From Cyprinodon diabolis (taxonomy: Eukaryota; Chordata; Actinopteri; Cyprinodontiformes; Cyprinodontidae): a stretch of DNA of 64,000 bases. Position 1 is the first letter of the stretch; every line of letters begins with the position of its first letter. A model generated the notes under the pieces. That model was given only the letters and a program-made list of their open reading frames with translations. It was not told the origin of the DNA and ran no database searches. Position numbers and translations under genes: made by a program. This document shows, one piece after another, positions 29,474-41,430 of the stretch. The stretch spans positions 11,698,877-11,762,876 of the forward strand of contig CM060080.1 of assembly GCA_030533445.1 (NCBI GenBank). The letters are read 5' to 3'.

Positions 29474-30271
29474 ATGAACTGGTCGTTCCTCCAGGGCCTG
29501 CTCAGCGGGGTGAACAAGTACTCCACTGCCTTTGGCAGAGTGTGGCTGTCTATTGTGTTCCTCTTCAGGGTCATGGTGTTTGTGGTGGCGGCTGAGAAGG
29601 TGTGGGGGGACGAGCAGAAAGACTTCAAATGCAACACAGCTCAGCCAGGATGCCACAACGTTTGCTACGACCACTTCTTCCCCGTGTCCCATGTCAGGCT
29701 GTGGGCTCTGCAGCTCATCTTTGTCACCTGCCCCTCGTTCCTGGTGGTGATGCATGTGGCCTACAGGGAGGACAGAGAGCGGAAGAACAAGGAAAAGTAC
29801 GGTGAAAAATGCCGGCGTATCTACCTGAACACCGGGAAGAAACGTGGAGGCCTTTGGTGGACCTACGTCCTCACTCTGGTTTTCAAAGTAGGGGTCGATG
29901 CTACTTTCGTCTACCTTCTCTACCACATCTACGAAGGCTACCACTTCCCCTCGCTCATCAAGTGCACGCAGGATCCATGCCCCAACACAGTGGACTGCTT
30001 CATCTCACGGCCTACCGAGAAGAGGATCTTCACCATCTTCATGGTGGTCACCAGCCTGGTCTGCATCGTGCTCTCCATCATCGAGATCGTCTACCTGATA
30101 GGAAAACGCTGCGGGGAGGTCATCCATGGGGATCATCGCTCTAACCGCACCATAACCAACACACTGTCCGGGACCAGCGTGGTAGAATCGAACGCTCTGA
30201 AGCATGCAGGGAAAAACACACCTGAAACACCGGCACCCTCATACAGTGCCGCCTTTTCATGTAGAAAATGA
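29474..30271 (+). CDS. gjb4-like: Gap junction beta protein, GJB4-like (connexin)
   Basis: Plasma-membrane connexin; six subunits form a hemichannel that docks to make a gap junction. Intronless coding region of 265 residues, close to the 266 of human GJB4. The start [22 protein letters not shown] matches the GJB4 N-terminus closely. Four membrane segments are predicted near residues 20-40, 76-96, 130-150 and 190-212. Extracellular loop 1 has [12 protein letters not shown] (C-x6-C-x3-C), loop 2 [12 protein letters not shown] (C-x4-C-x5-C). RGGLWWTY begins TM3. The C-terminal tail is short and diverged. A 3' splice site just before CTCTGAGGAAAG (29409) likely begins the coding exon. Forms a tandem pair with the connexin at 44224. 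Mammalian GJB4 and GJB3 are neighbours too. Assignment within the GJB3/4/5 group is by similarity and needs a tree. Confidence 0.93.
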   Translation: MNWSFLQGLLSGVNKYSTAFGRVWLSIVFLFRVMVFVVAAEKVWGDEQKDFKCNTAQPGCHNVCYDHFFPVSHVRLWALQLIFVTCPSFLVVMHVAYREDRERKNKEKYGEKCRRIYLNTGKKRGGLWWTYVLTLVFKVGVDATFVYLLYHIYEGYHFPSLIKCTQDPCPNTVDCFISRPTEKRIFTIFMVVTSLVCIVLSIIEIVYLIGKRCGEVIHGDHRSNRTITNTLSGTSVVESNALKHAGKNTPETPAPSYSAAFSCRK

Positions 30272-31481
30272 CAGCAAAGGGGTTTCAAAAGAAAGTAAAG
30301 ACTGGGAAGAAGCAAAGCTGGCACTCCTTGCTCCTTTAAGAGACTTATTGATATACATCTACTTCCTCAAAGACTGAATTTCTAAGTAGGGGTTGAGTTT
30401 CTAGACCAGGTTATATTTGTAAAGCTGTTGTTATTATGAAATAATGACCATTAATAGAAAAAAACTCTATGGTTCTTTTGAACGAAGAGCAAACAGTGTC
30501 TGACTTAGCTTTGACATCAGAGGCATGAGTCACCCCTCGGTTTGGCAAGTTTTACCAGCACATGTGGTTTCTATGGGGGAGATTTTTTCCTTAGCCTAAG
30601 CCCAACCTCAAATGTTCAGCCTGAGTTTTCCCCTTTCAGCCAGAGCCTTATGCTAGGCTCTTTTCAGACATGTTGTGTCATGGGGGGGGGGGCACAAAAA
30701 TGTGTTTGTATTTTTAAACACAGCTGATCAGGTTGTGCATATATACAGTGCTGATTTCTCAACTCACTTAATATTTGTTAATATTTTGTAATATATATTA
30801 TTTTATGTTTTAAAAGGCTTCTTTTTTCATTGTTTGAACCGAATGTAAGAGTCAAAAGAGCTGGGAGCGGGCTAAAGGGCAATGTAAACCATCCACCCTT
30901 TCTTTTAAAGAAGGATTTGTTGACTCTGCATTGGCATGTGGTTGAGCAAAGATCTCAGCCTTCCTTCCTTTCTTACCCTTCTTTCATGTGTTTAATAAAT
31001 AAAACCTCCTCCCATTGGTCAGGGTAATTATCTGTTGCCAGGGTCGGCGCTTTTATTGTTTTGGCAGATTGGTACGTTGGGGATGAAAAAGGAGGGGCTG
31101 CCCACTCCTTTAGTTTGATTCATCTCTGACGAGTGGTTCCACCCACCGCTGGAATCCATTTATCCACACAGCTTTTCTTTTTTTTTCCATACTGTAGTTG
31201 TGCTACGTGTCGAGGCAGTGATGCAGTAGAGGCAGGAGGGCATAAGTAACGCTCTCCTTATTTGCCTTGCTACGGTTCTAAAAATCCTCTGTTCACCCTG
31301 GCAGAACCCCCACTGACAGAATGGTATATACAAAAGTAAAGCAGTCAAATTGCTTTCTACAAACATAAAATAGATTAACTGCAGGCACCCCTCGTTATTG
31401 TTCACTGGAAACTTTGAGTGTAGAAAGGCAATCGTCCAGCTTACAGAGTCTTTAGAAACTATATTTCTGAAATGTTTGGAA
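30272..31481. other. Downstream region of the first connexin
   Basis: Probable 3' UTR followed by intergenic DNA. Contains a 10-G run near 30681 and AATAAA near 30995. No gene seen. Confidence 0.4.
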
Positions 31482-32008
31482 ATTCAATTTAGTTTATTTA
31501 TATAGCACCAATTCACAACACATGTCATCTCAAGCCACTTTACAGTTCAACCAGTTCATCGTCAAATTGATTCAAAGATTTCTATCTAAGGAAAACCAGT
31601 TGATTGCATCGACTCATTGACTTGAATGCAATCCCTCACACTAAGCATGCTTGTAGCAACAGTGGAGAGGAAAAACTCCCTTTTAACAGGAAGACACCTC
31701 CAGCAGATCCAGGCTCAGTGTGAGCGGCCATCTGCCAAGGCCGACTGGGGTTCAAGGAGACAGAAGCAGAGATATAAAAAGCAGCTGTAAAAGGCGGCCC
31801 CGCCCAGGAAACACACAGCCAGGCAGACGAGCTCCGAGCCAGCTCCCATGTAAGAGGATGAAGAGAGCACATCCAGCCGGTCACAGTCAGAGAAACAGGA
31901 CTACACTGGAAAAACAGGCTGATCTCCAACATCTGTAAACAAAGGTGTTGATGGCAGCAGCACAGTTGATATTTCTCTCCAGGATGATGTCAAAGCCAAA
32001 CAATACCA
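31482..32008 (+). repeat. Dispersed repeat, family A
   Basis: Starts ATTCAATTTAGTTTATTTAT and includes 'ttaacaggaagacacctcca' and 'caaaggtgttgatggcagca'. Intergenic between the two connexins. Confidence 0.8.
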
Positions 32009-32154
32009 CAGTCCACTAAAACATACATCTATCCATCTTCTCCCACTTTTTCCATCAGGGTCACAACACCTTTCTCCAGCAGTCTAAAGGTGAAAGGCAG
32101 GGTACAGCATGGACAGGTCGCCAGTTCCTGCAGGGCAAAAACATTCATGAAAAC

Positions 32155-32340
32155 TAAAAATAAAGACAGTAAAGCATGGTGGTGGTTGCAACAGGCTGTG
32201 GAAAAGCTTTTCTTCAGCAGGAAGAGGCATACTGGTCCAAGCTGATGAGGTGAATGGCACGAAGCACAGGGACACACTGGCTGGGGTTTACTTTCCAGCA
32301 GGACTAGCATAATCATATGACAAGAACAAAAGCTAAATGG
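32155..32340. repeat. Teleost dispersed repeat fragment
   Basis: Begins 'cagtaaagcatggtggtggt', continues 'ttttcttcagcaggaagagg'; diverged relative of 15635-15800. The following stretch to 33100 shows no recognised feature. Confidence 0.4.
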
Positions 32341-33118
32341 TTTAAATCAAGGAAGTATGTATTGGAATAGTTCAGTGAAACTTCACACTTATATACACCT
32401 GCAAATCGAAATAAATAAATATACTGTAGAAGACAAACACCTGTCAATCTGTGCCAGACTGCTTATGTTTTTAGGAACCAGAAGGTCCATCCTCATAAAC
32501 ACCTTCCAATTCAGACTTAAATCAATGATTAACCACATCCTCACCTTCTTGGGTCTGGATGAACCTGTGAGTCTGTGTTATTCTCTCCTCCATGCAGATA
32601 TTAGACACAATGGGGGAAACTGGACTCCAGTTACACCCATTGAAAAGATGCATAAAGGAAGCCATCTTTGTTAAAAGAGAAAAGCCATCACTGGATGGAG
32701 GACCGACTTCTGTGCTGCTTTAAAACTTTGTTGCTCCAACTATGTATTTCGCTGATGTGAGCAGACAGAACTGACGAAGACTCGAGGAAACCTGAGCAAA
32801 AGTCTGGTTGCCTCAGATTTAGGCCTGTTTCATGGTTGCTATGACTGGTTAGATGAATGATTATTTTCAGGGAAACCATAAAAAAAAATGCTCAGGCAAA
32901 CTGCTTATGCCATTTTTCAAAGAAGAATTACCACAGCTTTATTACACAAAAATTTTAGATACTCCACGAAGGACCTGAAGGTAGATATTGGTTGAATGGG
33001 ATAATTTCTACTTTAAAAAAAAAAAATGTATGTAGAAATATTTTCTTAATATGAGTTCATATTCAGATTTATCCACTACTTTATTGTATTCGAACCAGAA
33101 AAATGTATATATATATAT

Positions 33119-33312
33119 ATGGTAAATGGCATGTACTTATATAGTGCCTTTATTCAAGTTAGTAGACTCGACCAAGGCGCTTTACACTACATTCATTCAC
33201 CCATTCACACACACTGATAGTGGCAAGCCACATTGTAGCCACAGCTGCCCTGGGGCTCACTGACAGAAGCGAGGCTGCAAACTCCTACATCCAATGCCAC
33301 TGTCGCCCTGTA
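33119..33312. repeat. Short repeat inserted in a (TA)n tract
   Basis: 'Tatatatggtaaatggcatg' to 'caatgccactgtcgccctgt', with TA runs directly on both sides (33104-33120, 33313-33330). Similar to a common fish repeat ('aaggcgctttacactacatt'). Confidence 0.5.
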
Positions 33313-33894
33313 CATATATATATATATATATACCACTGGGATTTACCACCGAAACACCAGCTGCCAGAACCTTAAAGACAGACTATAGTTTCCTACAGCA
33401 TTTGCTAACAAATAGATGCATATATTTAAGCATCCATACTTCCTAGATAAATGGTATAGTGGATAAAAAATTTTCAGGTTTGAGTTCTGGGGCGAACATC
33501 TTTTCCATTGTCATTACTTACCTACTTTTATCAATAATCACTCAGCATAAAATTGATATTTACAAATACTAATATCCACTGTGAGATCAATAAAGTCAAT
33601 CAATTGATAAATTTATTATTTAATATGTTTTTATTAAAATATTTATGTATGATTGAACTGAAGACTCCTAGATGACTTGCATTTTCTCTTTACCCCATAT
33701 AACACAAAATCTAGTCCTAAAAAGAGAATTAATTCTGTAATTATCTTTAATGTTAGTTTATTGACGTGCATAATAAACCACAGTGTTTTTGCTGTCAAGT
33801 AATTGTTAATAAATAAAAAATGTAAATGTTTTGAACATTCCACCTGAGAGTATTACTGCTGCTATCATCTGCATTAGAGGGAAGAAAATGGTAG

Positions 33895-34585
33895 GGTTGG
33901 CCACCTCTGGCTCTGCCATCTAGCTCTGCCCCTGCACAGAGGTACTCATCATGGCTGCACAGGAGCAGGCAATAGGCACCAGAGCAATAGAGGCCCAGAT
34001 CTACCACACCAGACAAGACTGTGCAAAGAGACCCCTGAGACAATCCAGCACATAACTGCAGGATGCAAGATGCTGGCAGGGAAAGCTTACGTGTAGCATC
34101 ATAACCAAGTGTCTGGAATAGTACACAGGAACATCTGTGCGTATGGGCTGGAAACCCCAAGGTCAAAGTGGTAAATACTTCCAAAGACAGTAGAGAATGA
34201 CCAAGCCAAGATCCTGTGGAACTTCCAGATACAGATGGACCGAATGGTAATGGCAAACAAACCGGACATTATGGTGGTGGACAAAAAGCAGAGGAAAGCA
34301 GTTGTGGTTAACATAGCAATACCAAGTGACTGCAACATCAGGATAAAGGAACATGAGAAACTAAAAAAATAACAGGGGCTCAGAGAAGAGCTGGAGAAAA
34401 CCTGGAAGGTCAAGGCATCAGTGGTAGCCGAGGTGCTGGGTCCATTTTGGGGCATTGACCCCTAAACTGGAGGAGTGGTTTAGGGGTCAGACATCTTGGT
34501 CCAGAAGAGTGCAGCAAAGATACCATGCAGAACCCTCAAGCTCTCAGGCCTCTAGAGGACCAGAGCTGGGAGGAAAAAAGGGGGG
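33895..34585 (+). pseudogene. LINE 3' end, decayed (endonuclease-type C-terminus)
   Basis: Plus-strand reading gives TEVLIMAAQEQAIGTRAIEA, then ILWNFQIQMDRMVMANKPDI, VVDKKQRKAVVVNIAIPSD and a final LVQKSAAKIPCRTLKLSGL, broken by stops and frameshifts. The PDI...D..K arrangement fits the PD-(D/E)XK restriction-like endonuclease at the C-terminus of some non-LTR retrotransposons. Clade not assigned. The 3' end meets that of the next copy. Confidence 0.7.
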
Positions 34586-34589
34586 GAGA

Positions 34590-35760
34590 CTGTCATTTGA
34601 CCAGAGGTTTGGGATCTTGAGGGTTCTTCTAAGTATTTTAGCTCTCTCTAGAACTGTCCATTGCTGAACTGAGATCTCTGTTGTTTCTCCAGGGGATATG
34701 TTGGAGCCACTTTTCCAGTGTAGGAGTTACAGCCCTTTTTGCTCCCATGACTCCAAGACTTATGACCACCTTCCCCTTCCAGACTTTGTAGTTCTTCCCT
34801 AAGGTCTTGGTATTTTTTCCAATTTCTCATGTTCTTTTTTCCTGATGTTTCCATCTCTAAATAAATCACTACAGCTGTCATCATCCTCTGCTGTTTATAA
34901 ATCATAATAATGTCCGTCTGGTTGGCCATTACCATTTTGTCTGTTTGTATCTGGAAGTCCCACAGGATCTGAGCTCTGTTATTCAACACCACCTTGGGAG
35001 CTGGCTCTCATTTTGACCTGCAGATCTCCAGTTTGTATTCTGCATGGTTGTTTCTGTTCTCTATACCAGCCACTTGGTCATTAAGTTCTATGTATCCCTT
35101 TCCTGCCAGAAGCTTACGCCCTGCTATAAGTTGGATTGTTTCTGGGGCCTCTTTCCACTGCCTGCACCTGGCATCTTGTCTGATTTGGTAAATCAGGGTC
35201 TCTATTACTTTGGTCCTCAAGGTCTGCTCCTGTTCTGCCATGATCAGTACTTCTGTGGTGTCCTTCAGCCTCGCTCTCTAGCCATTGGTAGGATTTAGTC
35301 ATATCAGCCAATATTTGTCAGTGGTGCATCCAATGCAGGGTTATTTCCTCCCATGATGGTTCCTTTTCTTCCATCTTCCCATTACATTCAGTGACGCTTA
35401 ATCCCTTGGGGCCATCATCCTGATGTATTCTCGGAGCTTTGATGTTTCATCTTCAATGGTGGCTCTGATATTCACTAGGCTTCTGACTCCTTCTTTTGGC
35501 TTAGTGTATAGTCTGTGGTGGATACTGGATTTGGGCTGGAATTCATGCATGGTGAGTAGCTTTCGTGTTTTAACATCAGCGGCCTGAATTTCCTCCTTAG
35601 GAAAACTCGTTATTCATCTGATTACTGGCAAGACAAAGCTGTTGATTGGACTTTGTGCTTAGCATTGAACTGACTTCTCAGAACTTGTCTTACTTGTTGA
35701 AGGTAATTGGCTGTTGCTGGTTTCCTTGTAGCCCCTAATTTTAGTTCAGGAGCTGCATTA
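34590..35760 (-). pseudogene. LINE 3' end, decayed, opposite orientation
   Basis: Minus-strand reading, in order: KTRKLLTMHEFQP, IEDETSKLREYIRMMAPRD, LIYQIRQDARCRQW, KLLAGKGYIELNDQVAGI, AQILWDFQIQTDKMVMANQ, then AKILRRTLKIPNLW after frameshifts. Same family as 33895-34585 but longer toward its 5' side. The two copies share their 3' termini in a tail-to-tail junction near 34590. Confidence 0.7.
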
Positions 35761-36865
35761 GGCTTGTTCTCTTTGCTTATTTTTATATACCTTTGTTTAA
35801 ATATTCAAAAATCAGTATCCTGATTTCCATTTTTTATATGTAGTTTTTATTATTTATTTTTATAAATGATTATGTATTTTATGGGCAGCTGATTTTTTTT
35901 ATCTCTAAATGAAGGATATGTAAAGTTTAAAGGACAATTTTACACATATTTACAAATGGTGTGAAACTGTCTGATTGGCATATATAATTTTATGTGTGTG
36001 TACAAGGTTGTTAGTTCCTAAATATAGAAATAAACAAAAAGTTAAAAGCCTAAAATGTCCTGCTCTTCAACAAATGACATCCTCTAACCTAAGTGGTTGT
36101 AGCTCATTCAGCTGATTCATCTTTACTCACACCTTAGTTTCTCCGTGGGAGTTTACCTGATCCACCTGTCTGTCAAGATGGCCAGTTGGTCCTTTTTTTG
36201 TCCAGGAGGTGTTTCTGTGTTCAAATAATGTGTTTCATATCTGAATCAGAATGCCTAATGGATGCCATCGTTACCAACTGATTAGGCTGAGGATTTTTTT
36301 CCTTCTGTGTCACTCCGTCTCGCTCCATAGTCTTATTAGACCCCCTCTCTCATGTTTGGCCATAGAGATACTTACTGGTTGAACAGTCTTAGTCCTACTG
36401 CCTTAATTTCAACATTTACATCTCTTTTTTGCTTTTATGATAAATTCTAAATATATTGGGAGATTTTCATAGAGAAATGAGAACAACCTTAAAGCTTCTA
36501 AATAATTTAAATTTAAATCTACTTTAATAATAAGACCTTATTAGTACTTGGTTGGAGCCTCTTTTGTCAGAGGGACTGCGTGAAATGTCATGCTGCAGAT
36601 GAAAAAAAAAAGTTATTGAAAACCTTCCTTACAAATTTTTGTCCGTAATGAAATGGTACCTCACAAAGTTGCTTCATATTTGTTGGTTCCATCCATTATA
36701 AAACAACATAAACCACAACCTAAAGCTGCTTTGTTGGACTGGGGTCTGGATGCTATAGAGGCCAATAAACACTTTAATGTGCCAGAAAGGATTTAAAGAT
36801 TTTACGCTTTGTGACATGATAGATGGCCTGGATGCATTTATTTATAGTTTAAATCCTAATTGGGG

Positions 36866-36869
<4 letters not shown>

Positions 36870-36941
<72 letters not shown>
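36870..36941. repeat. (TA)n microsatellite, about 36 units
   Basis: Longest TA tract in the window. The flanking DNA (35760-36870) shows nothing recognisable. Confidence 0.95.
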
Positions 36942-36943
<2 letters not shown>

Positions 36944-37336
36944 TATTTATATAAGAAACTATTTCATTCCCTGTTTAAAAAGAGACTACCTTTATGTTCT
37001 TCTAGTAGCCCATTTGACTACAAGGTGACACCTGAAGCAGACCTTGTTTGGCTGGACGACGTCTGAGCTGGCATATCATTCATTTTATTGTCTGTCATCA
37101 TTGTATGAGGGTCTTGAAGGGTGAAGGGTCATGCCTAAAAACCCACAAGGACATTTCTCCTCAAACGCCGGCCTACCGGGTGACTTGCCACTTGAGCTAT
37201 CCATCACCCAATAGGCAGTAGCACCTCTTGCCTAAGGACCCACACTGGCAACTTATTTTTCTCCTCCCCAGTGGGAATTCATACCCGGGCCTCCCGCGAC
37301 TTGTCTGTTAAGCTAATCAGCTGCTTTGAGAAGCCC

Positions 37337-37445
37337 CCCAAAGTTGAAGAGTGGTTACAGCAGATCCCTGGAAATACATTAGACATCTTGGTCCAGAACA
37401 GAGCAGTCTTAGGAACAGCAAAAATACTGTGCAGAACCCTCTAGG
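37337..37445 (+). pseudogene. LINE 3' end, short fragment
   Basis: Encodes KVEEWLQQIPGNTLDILVQN followed by RAVLGTAKILCRTL, the last codons of the same LINE as at 33895 and 34590. The 200 bp before it hold low-copy repeat-like text. Confidence 0.6.
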
Positions 37446-37449
37446 GGGG

Positions 37450-40096
37450 AAGTATTAATATATATATGTGGACGTACTGTTTAAACCCCATGCACCTTTT
37501 CCTCTTTTTGGCACCCTCTTTTTGACTTTTGAGATGATGTGACAAGGTAAATTCTATCTTCTCTTATCTTTTGCAACTCGATACTCGGGTTTCCTCCTGA
37601 TGTCATTGCATATTAAATGCATTGACCAGGGTAGAAAATATCCTTAAATAGGTTTGTATGTGAATGGCTTCAGGTCTTGTTTACATTTATGTTGCTTTCC
37701 AAGCAGCCTATTTAAGGTGTACCCTGCTGCAGACAGACACCTGACCTTTGCTTTGGAGGTCATTATTTGAGCTACAGTTTCCATTTTATTATTTCAAATA
37801 TGCAACCCATATGATTTTTCTCTTTTTTTTGCACATTTTCTGTACAACCAACACATAAAGTATCTTTAATTTAATCCCCTAACATATAACACATATTTAT
37901 GCACCAATAAGCTGAATTTAAAATGACTTCAATCCCATACAGTATCTAATTTTTTTTTTTTCTTATTTAGGACTTTAGCAAGTCCTGAAGTACTCCGTAG
38001 GACTGGTTTATGTTCTTACTGTGATTCAGTTTTCAGGTTCTCCAGTCAGAGTTTGCATCTCTAAACAATCCTGCCCTCTTAGTCAGTGCGAACTTCCCTA
38101 ATGGAAAGTTCTTCTCACATCATTTTTTAGCTTCCTTCCTGTTTCTGAGCCATCGGTTGAAAGTTGTTCGTTTTTGCTTGTTTTGCAGGTCTATTTTGTT
38201 TACTTCTCCCTGGCAGTGGATGAGTCACACTTTGCATTCCTTTAGGCGTGTCCTATCCAGACTGTCAGAACCAGTTCTTTGTATGTGGCCTAGAAGAATA
38301 ATTTTCACCCATCCCCCTCTGTGTCTGGAAGGAAGTCTTGCCCACTGTAATGTTGGAAAAGCAGATGTTGAACTTGCCCAGTAAAAATCTGTGGAAAACC
38401 TGAGTTTCCTGAAAAGCACAACAGCAGCTGAAATGAACAACATTTGGAGGATTTGGAAGAACATAATAGCAATTTGTTCATCATTTCTAATACATGAGTT
38501 AATTGTTTAAAAAAAAAAAAACAAAAAAAACATGTTGATTACACAGTCTTGTGCCACACCTCGGTTTGTTCCTTTTGATTACTGAGAACTTGTTCTAAAA
38601 CACCAAGAACTAAAGGTGCAGCCTTTATTCTTATGAGTGTCAAACTTTTTAGTTGATTTACTCAAACTTTAATAGACTTAGGAGTCAAACTAAATACTCT
38701 GGGGGATTTTTTTTATCTTTAAAATGTAAACACAGGATTTCATAGTTCTGAATAGAAAAAGTTTGCAAGTCGGGGCATGCTCCAGCCCAAGCCTTTTAGC
38801 AAGCACACTAAAGAAAAGACACAAAAGCTCCACCTTACATAATTTTAGAAGAACAATACTGAGACCCCATGGGAGAAGGTGAACTGTGAGACTGTTATCT
38901 GAGCAGATTAAGGCTTAAACACGCACAATATGCTTTTCTAAAAGAGTATCCTTAAATAAAAAGCTCATTTTCTGTAAAAGAGGATGTAAAAAGTTTTTTT
39001 TTAAATTACATTTGAAATCCCTGAGCACATCAAATAACAGCGTCTTCCCCTTTAAAACATGTTTCATTTCAACAAAAAGTCACAACAAAAGAAGCAAAAT
39101 ATGTCTGCACGTTAAAGCATGTCCTCCCTTTGCGTGCATAGTCGATCAAGAATGTTGGGAGGCTATCAGAGGCTATCCTGTTCCTGGAAATCTAAACCGT
39201 CAAACCATTATTCTGAGTGATGGCTTTTAGATAACAGAAACAGAAACAGCTTGAAATCTTGCTTACATCCAAATGTGAAAGTCGGATAAAACGTGAAGTG
39301 TCAATTTATATTTTATATTCCCTTCTTACAAATAGAACCTGTTTAGTAAGTTCAAACAGTAATGAATAAAACATACAGATCGTGTCAAATGTTTGTTTTG
39401 ATTATGCCTGTTTTTTTTAATTAACAAAATATTTTAAAAAACTGCTTTAAAACATGCTTATTATTTCACATAAATTTCTGTATCAGTTTTTATTTATATA
39501 TTCTTATAACTCATGTAACTTATAACTTATAACTCTTGGTGTTAAGAAAATAATTATATTAAATGGCTATGAAGGGTCACAAAACATCAGTGTGTGTGTA
39601 ATTAATCTATAAAATGTTGCACTTGGTGATTCAAGTAAGTGAAATGAATACATTTCTCAGCAATGTTGTAGTTAATAACTTTACTTCATAAAACAAAGAA
39701 GACAAAGGAAACTTTCTCTCTCATTGGGAATTGTGACTCTGCTTCATCTTGTCTTCCATTTTTACTAAGATGTTTGTATTTCCTATGTTTAATGGTGAAA
39801 AGGGAGAAATAACCTGAGGACTCTTCTCAGGTCTTTTGGTTTAAATCTACCCTACATCCCTTGAGCCAAACAACGAGAGGCAGCTTTAATTTCTTATGCT
39901 TCATTATTTGGAACAAACTCCAAGAAAAGTGCAAACATGCTGAATACCTAAAGGTTGATAAATCAAGATTAAACCCTATTTGATGTGTCATTTGAACTGT
40001 TCTGGAATGATCTCCCTATCAGACCTGCACCTTTACTTTCACTTTTATAACTTCTTTAAAAATGAGTTTTTTTATTCTTGGGTTTATCTTAGTTAG
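37450..40096. other. Intergenic, no recognised gene
   Basis: AT-rich DNA between the connexins. No coding exon, RNA gene or clear repeat boundary was seen. Short open frames here lack any family resemblance. Confidence 0.5.
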
Positions 40097-40100
40097 TTAA

Positions 40101-40611
40101 AGCTACAGTGTGTAATAATTACAGGGATATACAGTCAGAAATGTAATATATTATACATAACTATGTTATTTATCATCATCTACGAGCTCAGCCTCTTAAC
40201 CGTAATATTTGCGTTGCCTTAGAATTCGTTATTTATAATTACATAGGAGCGGGTCTCGCAGCCATGGAGGCAGACATCTTTGCGCTACGGCAGCGCAGAG
40301 CCAAGAAACTAGCGATTACGAGATCGCCCATTACGCGCGAAAGTAACTACGGCAAGTTGAGAGAGATGAACTGAGACGGTACTGAACAATAGATGGCAGT
40401 ATTATGCCTATCTGAATACTATCTGTAAAATTATCTATGTAAACAAACCTCATCACTTGAGAAGGTAGGTGATGCGGACGTCGTGGAAGACATTTTGTCC
40501 CGTAACGCTCGCCGTACTGTTGGGGGGGAGAAGCGGTGGGGGGGAGATGTTCATGTTGCTGCGGTCTGCAGTCTGGACGTTAGATGTCGCTAAAAATTAC
40601 ACACTGTAGCT
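40101..40611. mobile_element. TTAA-target MITE, 511 bp
   Basis: 16-bp inverted ends AGCTACAGTGTGTAAT (40101) and its complement ending at 40611, with TTAA on each side (40097-40100, 40612-40615). TTAA targets are typical of piggyBac and Kolobok groups. The interior has a GC-rich patch and a G-run near 40520-40545. No ORF. Confidence 0.8.
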
Positions 40612-40869
40612 TTAAATAACATGATGCTGTAATTTTGCAAATCTCTAATGCTGCTGCTATTTTCAAATATCCATTACTATAGAAATGTCCATAGCTGTAT
40701 ATTGGTTATTTAATCTCCACAGTTGCAAAGGAGCACGGTTATATATTGTTTAAATATATTATTGTTTATCTTTTAACTCTTCACTATTATGTTATTCTTA
40801 TACATTTTTCTAAGGTCCACATTTGTGTGACCATTTTTCTATAATCCTTTTGCTGCTGTAAAAACCAGA

Positions 40870-40935
40870 ATTTCCCCATTGTGGGACAATAAAGGGATTT
40901 CCTATTCTATTCTATTCTATTCTATTCTATTCTGT
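40870..40935 (-). repeat. Repeat tail plus (TATTC)n microsatellite
   Basis: 'Tttccccattgtgggacaat' (inverse of the start of 20605) followed by about six TATTC units. A unit array growing from a repeat terminus is typical of retroelement 3' ends. Confidence 0.6.
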
Positions 40936-41430
40936 TATATTATATTATCTTATTGTTTTTTCTAATGTGCAGTTTTTATAGTTTATTTTCTTTGCCTTTT
41001 TATGTTGCATGAGGGTTTTGTCCTACTGCCAATTACGCGCATTGATTATGCAGTTGAATGCTTTCTTTTGCATGTAAAGCTCTAAATGTCCTGTTACTAA
41101 AATGCCCTTTGATCAAACCTTCTAGTGATTACATAAAAAGGAATACTAATTTAAGGAGATTTCTCATCTGAGTTAAAAATCCAATATGCATTAATATATT
41201 TAAAAAGTTTATTTGTACTTCTGGTCATTTCTATCTCCTCAACATCATGTCACTAAATCATGCCATAAACTCTGCATCACACTGAGAACCAAAAATACTG
41301 CATATTTGCACCATATATATTTGATGCTCTGAACTTCCATATCAATGCGTTTTTTTTAACCATGTTTTTTTCTCCCACACTGTTTACATTTGATCACTGC
41401 TGCACTTTATGGGATGGAAATATTAATTTA

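Noticed and set aside
33795..34455. Minus-strand open frames of 118 and 153 codons
   Set aside because: Antisense of the decayed LINE, whose plus strand gives the recognisable protein.
36777..37066. Open frames made of repeated Tyr-Ile codons
   Set aside because: Translation of a (TA)n microsatellite.
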